DNA of 11,379 bases. It comes from Kiritimatiellia bacterium (GTDB lineage Bacteria; Verrucomicrobiota; Kiritimatiellia; RFP12; UBA1067). A model generated the notes under the pieces. The model had not been told where the DNA came from and did no database searches. It saw only the letters and a program-made list of their open reading frames with translations. The stretch lies in the NCBI GenBank assembly GCA_017648225.1, contig JAGCJE010000305.1, positions 1 to 11,379 of the forward strand, given 5' to 3'. Shown here one piece after another: positions 6,239 to 11,379 of this stretch (position 1 is the stretch's first letter; every line of letters starts with the position of its first letter). The translations under genes were made by a program, and so were the position numbers.

Positions 6239-8374
6239 CTAAAGATTTTTCAAAAGAATATCCATCCAGTTCGATTTAGACTGCGGAAGCTCCTCGCCTT
6301 TTTTCATCTCCACCAGGTCGGCGAGAACATTATACGCCTCCTTGAGAACGACGTCATCCTTGTTTTTACGTTTGGAAACGGACATGATCAACTCTTCGTC
6401 TTCTTTCTCCTTATCCACCAGACGGTCGTTTTTCATCATCTCTTTACGTTTGTTCCGCTCGAGAGAAACCTGTTTACGGTTGAAAAGTTTTTCAGCCATT
6501 TCAACCTTTCGCATATGTTTCTTAAATGCGGGATCTTCCGCCGTACGCAACATGGATTTTTCACGCAACCGCTTAACATACCCGTTAAGGTTCCAGACTC
6601 GGCGCATATTGACCAGATCCAGCTTTGTAAAAGGCAATGCATTTGGCAGTTTATCCTCTCCGATGTCGAGATGGTCGAGAATCGAGGGAAGATGAATATC
6701 TGATTTAACGCCCCTGACCTGCGTCGAATTGCCGTTGATACGATAAAACCTGGCCGTCGTAATCTTAACGCAACCGAACTTTTCGGTATCTCCCTTGCGT
6801 CCAAGTTCCATCAACGTCTGAACGGTCCCCTTTCCGTGGGTGCGCACGTCGCCGAGAACCACGGCCCGTCCCGAATCCTTCAGAAATCCCGCAACAATTT
6901 CGGAAGCCGATGCGCTGCCGCGGTCGATGAGAACGACGACGGGCTTTTTGAACGCGATTGGATTTCCCGGGGGGATGTCAAGCGGTATAGAGGTATGCTT
7001 ATCCTTTATCACGACGACGGTAGTGGCGGGCGAAAAGAGCGCGGAAAGGAGGACCGCCTCCTTAAGGCTGCCGCCGCCGTTGCCGCGCATATCGAGAACA
7101 AGCCCCTCGACGTCTTCGGAATTTAAATCCGCGAGATATTTGGCTACATCGTACGCGCAGCTCAAAAACCCCGGGTCGTCGGGACTCTTATCCATCGTGC
7201 CGTAAAAACTCGGAAGATGGACGTAGCCGAGGTTCATATTTCGGGAATCGACCGAAACGCGCTCCACATGTCCGGTAGCCGCCTGTTCATCGAGTTTGAT
7301 TTCATCGCGCACAAGCTCGATTTTCTTGCGCGTGGCACCAGACGGATCGCTTCTGGGGATTATCTCAAGCGTAACGCGCGACCCCTTTTTACCTCGGATT
7401 TTTCGAATCGTCTTGTTCATAGGATGCCACATAATGTCTTCCCATTCGCCATCTCCCTGTTTAACGGCGACTATCTTATCTCCCTTTTTGATACGGCCGT
7501 CGACATCCATCGGACCGCCGGGCATGACTTCCGAAATCTTCAACGCTCCATCGTCCATCTGAAGAACGGCTCCGACTCCGCAGAGCGTGAGATTCATATC
7601 CATCTGGAAATCCTCTTCCGACATGGGAGAAAGATAGTCGGTATGCGGATCGTAGGCTCTGCAGACGGCGGAAAGATAATACTGCAGAACGCTCTCCTCA
7701 TCCGGCTCGGTCATCACGCGGAAATACTGAAGATACTTCTTCATCAGAGAATCTCCCACCGGAAGGACAGGCTCCTTGTAATCATCGCCGTCCTTTTTTT
7801 CATCCTCCGGTTTCTCCGGTTCGGTTTTCCCTTTCTGAGCCTTTTCCTCCTCGTCCAATTCTCTCGAAAGAGTCATTGCGAGATATTCGTTTTTAAGACG
7901 CTTGCGCCAAATTTCCTCCGCTTCCTCGCGCGTGGCCGGCCACTCCGCCTCCTTGCGGTTCATCGAATAATATTCGTCGACGGAGAAATCCCAATTCGCT
8001 TTCGCGATGAAATTGGTCGCGAAAGCGATTCTTTCGGCAAGACGTTTGGAATACAGAGAATGAACCTTGTACCCGAAACTTACATCGCCCGCCTTGATTT
8101 CGTCGTCTACTGTGAATTCGTGCGCGGTGAGTTCTTCAAGGTCGGATTTCAGAAAAATCGACCTATCCACATCGTAATAAGTTACAATATTCGTCCACGC
8201 AATCTGTGAAATCCTGTCGTCGAACGGCTGATTCAAAACATGATGGCGCGGCAACATAACCGCTATCCGACGGCCTATCTCTCCGTAATGAGGCTTCGGC
8301 TTAAGCCCGTCGGCGGCGACTACGCCCGACACCAGCGCCAAAACAGCCGAAACTGCGATATTGATTTTTTTCAT
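6239..8374 (-). CDS. prc: C-terminal processing (tail-specific) protease, S41 family, Prc/Tsp-like
   Basis: This is an exported Ser/Lys protease that trims or degrades envelope proteins from unstructured C-termini. The 711 residues are close to E. coli Prc (682). Order: signal peptide (1-20/21, ending GVVAAD), an N-terminal helical domain (about 30-245) with YDVDRSIFL and AYDPHTDYLSP, a PDZ domain (about 262-340, CGVGAVLQ, ISEVMPGGPM, GDKIVAV), the S41 core (about 380-560) and a charged helical C-terminal domain (about 590-695). LDMRGNGGGSLKEA (428-440) is typical. The catalytic serine is S489 in GSASASE and the lysine is K515 in GKGTVQ, matching E. coli Prc. A Lys/Glu/Asp-rich insertion at about 171-202 lies in the N-terminal domain. 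The start overlaps the NERD gene stop as ATGA, with GGAG eight bases upstream. Periplasmic location is inferred from the signal peptide. Confidence 0.93.
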   Translation of the reverse strand: MKKINIAVSAVLALVSGVVAADGLKPKPHYGEIGRRIAVMLPRHHVLNQPFDDRISQIAWTNIVTYYDVDRSIFLKSDLEELTAHEFTVDDEIKAGDVSFGYKVHSLYSKRLAERIAFATNFIAKANWDFSVDEYYSMNRKEAEWPATREEAEEIWRKRLKNEYLAMTLSRELDEEEKAQKGKTEPEKPEDEKKDGDDYKEPVLPVGDSLMKKYLQYFRVMTEPDEESVLQYYLSAVCRAYDPHTDYLSPMSEEDFQMDMNLTLCGVGAVLQMDDGALKISEVMPGGPMDVDGRIKKGDKIVAVKQGDGEWEDIMWHPMNKTIRKIRGKKGSRVTLEIIPRSDPSGATRKKIELVRDEIKLDEQAATGHVERVSVDSRNMNLGYVHLPSFYGTMDKSPDDPGFLSCAYDVAKYLADLNSEDVEGLVLDMRGNGGGSLKEAVLLSALFSPATTVVVIKDKHTSIPLDIPPGNPIAFKKPVVVLIDRGSASASEIVAGFLKDSGRAVVLGDVRTHGKGTVQTLMELGRKGDTEKFGCVKITTARFYRINGNSTQVRGVKSDIHLPSILDHLDIGEDKLPNALPFTKLDLVNMRRVWNLNGYVKRLREKSMLRTAEDPAFKKHMRKVEMAEKLFNRKQVSLERNKRKEMMKNDRLVDKEKEDEELIMSVSKRKNKDDVVLKEAYNVLADLVEMKKGEELPQSKSNWMDILLKNL

Positions 8375-9048
8375 ATGTTGTTCTCCATAAGACTTACCAG
8401 ACGATCAAGTTCATCCTGCGCGATGACGACTCTCTCGGTCGCGAAACTTTTTTTGATTTCTTCGGAATTCAAAACCACAACGCCGTTCAGCTCCGCGATG
8501 CGTGAAACGAACGAATCGGACGCGAAAACGAGAAGCGGAGTCACCGAGCCGCACCAGCCGGCCTTCTCAAGCTCGCTCTTCACGGCGGCCGCCTCGCGCT
8601 GGACCTGGACAAGCGGAGGTCGAGACGGTTTTGATCCGTTGACCAGAATGCGCCCGTCTTCTATAGTGACAAGGCCGTTCCAGAATTTCGTTTCGACGGC
8701 GAAGACCCCGGCCGGTCCGACGACGACATGATCCACATGGTATGGACCTGCGGCGAAATCGTTGAACACGTGATATCTGTCGGAAAGATCCGAAAGAAGA
8801 TTCGATACGCGCTCCTCGCCCCTGGCGCCGACAAAGTGGCGCTCGATGCGCTTTACGCCGCCGATCATAAAAGAGCAGCCTGCGCAAAGAGACGCGGCTA
8901 GAATTACAATCCCCGTCACCGGATAGCCCAAAACCGCAGCCGCCGTCGCAAGTCCCGCGGTAAAGAGCGCTACAAAAACAGGCGTAAGCCCGATTATCGT
9001 TCCTTTTACTCGGGCCCACTCGCCCGCCATGCCGTGTATTTTAGCCAT
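8371..9048 (-). CDS. Membrane-anchored NERD (nuclease-related) domain protein
   Basis: The protein has 225 residues from the ATG at 9048. Two hydrophobic segments (about 17-40 and 43-64) make a helical-hairpin membrane anchor. The rest matches a NERD domain: GARGEERVSNLL (74-85), YHVFND (92-97), and HVDHVVVGPAGVFAVETK (104-121) with the D106...E119-x-K121 pattern of the PD-(D/E)xK-like nuclease fold, then IEDGRILVNG and LLVFASDS. NERD domains are predicted to act on nucleic acid, but the role of membrane-anchored forms is not known and I assign none. The frame is open further upstream, but AGGAG at 9060-9056 sits seven bases before ATG 9048, which makes this the start. It overlaps the dxs stop by 8 bases and the protease start by 4 bases, so co-translation with both is likely. 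Confidence 0.85.
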   Translation of the reverse strand: MAKIHGMAGEWARVKGTIIGLTPVFVALFTAGLATAAAVLGYPVTGIVILAASLCAGCSFMIGGVKRIERHFVGARGEERVSNLLSDLSDRYHVFNDFAAGPYHVDHVVVGPAGVFAVETKFWNGLVTIEDGRILVNGSKPSRPPLVQVQREAAAVKSELEKAGWCGSVTPLLVFASDSFVSRIAELNGVVVLNSEEIKKSFATERVVIAQDELDRLVSLMENNI

Positions 9049-10798
9049 TCGATGACTCCTTGCAAACTTTTTCAAAACCCGCGCGCTCAAGCGCTGTGGC
9101 TATGGAATCGACATCAAAGGCGCAGGACTTCTCAAGAGAAGCTATATCGCCGTGCGGAACAAACCTGTCTGGCCATCCGAACCTGTAGTCGGATCCTATC
9201 ATCTCGCCGATGCCGCAGGCGACCGAACCGTTCTCTATCGACGCGATCTTGAGCCCGGCCTTTCTGAAAGATTCCGTCTTTTCGAAATCGAAAGGCTTTA
9301 TGTAACGGGCCTGAACGACCTCGGCCGAAAACATCTCGCCGAGAATTTTGGCCTTGGGATATTGATCGCCCGCAGCCACTATGCATAGCGAGGCGTTTTT
9401 ACGTTCAGGCGCAAGTTCTATTCTCTCGGGCGCAACGCCGCGCGGATAACGGATAAGCGTCGGACCGCCGCGCTCCAAAGCTTCATCAAGAAGGGACTCC
9501 ATATCCTCAGCGTCACGCGGCTGGCAAATGACGAGATTCGGAACAGCGCGGAGCATCGCCATATCGTAAAGGCCCTGATGGGTAACTCCGTCTGAGCCGA
9601 CCGCTCCAGCCCGGTCAACGCAGAATATAACCGGGAGTTTAGCAATCGCCACATCGTGCATCACATGATCGATGGCCCGCTGCAGAAACGTCGAATACAC
9701 CGCGACGACGGGACGCATGCCTCCAGCGGCGAGACCGGCCGCGAATGAAACCATATGACCTTCGGCTATGCCGACGTCGAAAAACCTCGTTTTAAACTTC
9801 GCGGCGAATTCACCGAGCCCCGTCCCGTCTGTCATGCCGGCGGTAAGGGCGACGATTCTAGAGTCTTTTTCGGCGCGTCTTACAAGTGCGGAGCCGAACA
9901 CGTCGCTCCAGGTCCTCTTCTTTTCCGCATCTGGCTTCTCCGCCGCGCAGTCGCAGGATTTCGGATCGAACGGCCCCACGCCGTGCCACGCCGTCGGAGA
10001 ATCTTCTGCGGGCCTAAAACCCTTGCCCTTCTTTGTGACGACATGAACGATGACGCTGCGCTTATCCTCCTTGGCGACCGTAAAAGCGGCCTTGAGAGCC
10101 TTTAAATCATGCCCGTTCACAGGGCCGATATATCTCAGGCCGAACTGCTCGAAATAACGGTTCCCCAGAAAGAGTGACTTAAGACGGCTTTCAAAACTGT
10201 GGTAAAGGCGTCTTAGGAAGGTAAGCCTCATCGCGTGACCCGCCCTTTCGGCCGCGGCTTTCATGCGGTTGTACTTCACGCCGGAAATGAGGCGGCCCAG
10301 GAAACGGGAAAAACTCCCCGTAGGCTTTGAAATGCTCATCCCGTTGTCGTTCAGAACGAGAATCACCTTGTCCGTCGCGCAGATGCAGTTGTTGAGAGCT
10401 TCAAAACTCGTTCCGTTCACTATCGAAGCGTCGCCGACGACGGCGACCACGTTTTCGGCCGATCCGCGCAGATCGCGTGCAGCCGCGTATCCCTCGGCCA
10501 CTGAAAGCGCGACTCCCGCGTGCCCGGCGACGGCGGCGTCGCAGGGCGACTCTGACGGATTAGGAAAGCCGGAAAGCCCCCCGAAACGCCTGAGAGAGGA
10601 AAACGATTCGTCGCGTCCCGTAAGAATCTTCCATGCATAGGCCTGATGCCCCACGTCCCATACGATGCGATCTACGGCAGGATCGAAAACTTCAGCCAAC
10701 GCCATCGATATCTCGACCGCACCCAAAGACGAGGCGAGATGGCCGCCGTTTCTAGAAACGGTTTCAATTATTCTGGAACGCAGTTCGGCTGCCGTCAT
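9041..10798 (-). CDS. dxs: 1-deoxy-D-xylulose-5-phosphate synthase, divergent short form
   Basis: Dxs condenses pyruvate and glyceraldehyde-3-phosphate with thiamine diphosphate, the first step of the MEP isoprenoid route; DXP also feeds thiamine and pyridoxal synthesis. The 585 residues are shorter than the usual ~620, mainly because about 29 N-terminal residues are missing. An in-frame TAA directly precedes the ATG, so this is real and not a start error. Conserved residues aligned with E. coli: H20 (H49), H51 (H80), D123 and N152 (D152, N181), H272 (H299), E346 (E370), Y368 and R374 (Y392, R398), R396 (R420), D403 (D427), H407 (H431). Deviations: the thiamine/metal motif is GDAS rather than GDG, and IAEGH replaces IAEQH. 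Because the catalytic set is intact I expect activity. GGGAGG lies 10 bases before the start, which overlaps the upstream gene as ATGA. Confidence 0.93.
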   Translation of the reverse strand: MTAAELRSRIIETVSRNGGHLASSLGAVEISMALAEVFDPAVDRIVWDVGHQAYAWKILTGRDESFSSLRRFGGLSGFPNPSESPCDAAVAGHAGVALSVAEGYAAARDLRGSAENVVAVVGDASIVNGTSFEALNNCICATDKVILVLNDNGMSISKPTGSFSRFLGRLISGVKYNRMKAAAERAGHAMRLTFLRRLYHSFESRLKSLFLGNRYFEQFGLRYIGPVNGHDLKALKAAFTVAKEDKRSVIVHVVTKKGKGFRPAEDSPTAWHGVGPFDPKSCDCAAEKPDAEKKRTWSDVFGSALVRRAEKDSRIVALTAGMTDGTGLGEFAAKFKTRFFDVGIAEGHMVSFAAGLAAGGMRPVVAVYSTFLQRAIDHVMHDVAIAKLPVIFCVDRAGAVGSDGVTHQGLYDMAMLRAVPNLVICQPRDAEDMESLLDEALERGGPTLIRYPRGVAPERIELAPERKNASLCIVAAGDQYPKAKILGEMFSAEVVQARYIKPFDFEKTESFRKAGLKIASIENGSVACGIGEMIGSDYRFGWPDRFVPHGDIASLEKSCAFDVDSIATALERAGFEKVCKESSNG

Positions 10799-11379
10799 TT
10801 AACCGGAGCCTCCCGTGAAGAATTGCCGTCGTCGCGCTTCAAAAGAAGAAGCGATGTGGAATTCTGACCAAAGCCGTCGATTTGACCAGCGTATGAATAA
10901 CGGGACTTAACGATATTCCAGAACTCGATCTGCTCATCGGCAGGTCGCTCGCCGCAGACCGGAGGATCAATCGCAAAAGTATAGCCGGAAAGCGCCGCGA
11001 CAGGGCAGTCGGCATTCTGGAGAAGATCGCGCCATTCATCGTCGCTCAACATGCTGAACGGCCCCATTTCCAGACCGTCCGGAACTCTGCGGCCCGTTTC
11101 TATAGCCAAATAGAGATCCTGGGTAAGAAGAGTCTTTCCGCCAGGATCCAGCCGCTCTATCTCGCGGGCCGCGTCGCGCAGGAGAGCCATCTCGCAGTCT
11201 TTTTTCCTCAGCGTCCAGAACCGGTCCTGACCGTCGGTCATCCACTCTTCCAGAAGAGGAGAACCGAACGACACAGCGAAGGAAAGACCGATCGTAAGCC
11301 AAAGCGCTTTCACATGCGAAGAGAAAACGTCGCCGTACTGGAAAGCGACGACGCAGACTACGGTCAGAAGCCCCATAAG
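10795..11379 (-). CDS. C-terminal part of a membrane protein, probably family-39-like glycosyltransferase, cut by right edge
   Basis: The frame is open to the right edge (a Leu codon precedes the first Met at 11376), so the start is outside the window. In view are 194 codons with two hydrophobic segments at the beginning (first ~14 residues, and about 24-42), then a soluble C-terminal domain. The stretch ALLRDAAREIERLDPGG, then LLTQDLYLAIETGRRVP, then GLEMGPFSML resembles the C-terminal tail of dolichyl-phosphate-mannose-type (GT39/ArnT-like) membrane glycosyltransferases. There 'avtqdpylA..tgr.vp.glemg.fs' follows the last membrane helix. This rests on my recall of the family pattern; the catalytic N-terminal Asp residues are not in the window, so the assignment is tentative. 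Its stop overlaps the dxs start as ATGA, marking it as the upstream partner in the same operon. Confidence 0.6.
   Translation of the reverse strand, partial: LMGLLTVVCVVAFQYGDVFSSHVKALWLTIGLSFAVSFGSPLLEEWMTDGQDRFWTLRKKDCEMALLRDAAREIERLDPGGKTLLTQDLYLAIETGRRVPDGLEMGPFSMLSDDEWRDLLQNADCPVAALSGYTFAIDPPVCGERPADEQIEFWNIVKSRYSYAGQIDGFGQNSTSLLLLKRDDGNSSREAPVK

Noticed and set aside
7217..8209. 330-codon plus-strand frame antisense to the protease gene
   Set aside because: It mirrors codon bias of the protease gene, has no family resemblance, and the minus strand is clearly the coding one.

Overview
The window reads as part of the chromosome of a free-living or gut-type anaerobic bacterium with a Gram-negative-like envelope. 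It holds an oxygen-sensitive pyruvate formate-lyase system, a Prc/Tsp-type export protease, diaminopimelate and DXP (non-mevalonate) biosynthesis, and a secreted glycine-rich protein. The secreted glycine-rich domain and the overall gene content would fit a Verrucomicrobiota/Kiritimatiellia-like or other PVC lineage, but this is a guess from composition and gene style and is not proven here. Every gene I accept lies on the minus strand. The long plus-strand ORFs are antisense shadows of conserved genes.

Layout in transcription order, right to left. (1) A tightly packed operon-like block runs from 11379 to 4378: the C-terminal part of a membrane protein resembling a family-39 glycosyltransferase (cut by the window edge), dxs, a two-helix membrane protein with a NERD domain, a Prc/Tsp-like S41 protease, dapF, and a UDP-glucuronate decarboxylase. 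Junctions in the first part overlap by 4 or 8 bases, which suggests translational coupling. The later gaps are 19 and 48 bases. (2) A 252-base control region between 4377 and 4126 holds an extended -10 promoter, a clear ZMP/ZTP riboswitch (the 'pfl motif') and a hairpin that covers the ribosome binding site. (3) pflB-pflA follow, overlapping by 4 bases, then a short GC palindrome directly after the pflA stop. (4) About 500 bases without a credible gene follow, AT-rich apart from a 13-base C tract inside nested inverted repeats. (5) The 5' part of a gene for a secreted glycine-rich protein, with its own promoter-like sequence, runs off the left edge.

How the parts work together: PflA installs the glycyl radical on PflB, which cleaves pyruvate to acetyl-CoA and formate. 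Formate can feed 10-formyl-tetrahydrofolate, and ZMP/ZTP accumulates when that cofactor is short, so a ZTP riboswitch in front of pflB links one-carbon status to formate production. The upstream block mixes isoprenoid precursor supply (Dxs), peptidoglycan/lysine precursor supply (DapF), nucleotide-sugar supply (UDP-xylose) and envelope proteolysis (Prc), so it looks like an envelope-oriented housekeeping cluster. I found no tRNA, rRNA, CRISPR array, transposase or phage gene. The best-supported non-coding element is the ZTP riboswitch, with an extra hairpin inside its aptamer. I see no convincing undescribed system.
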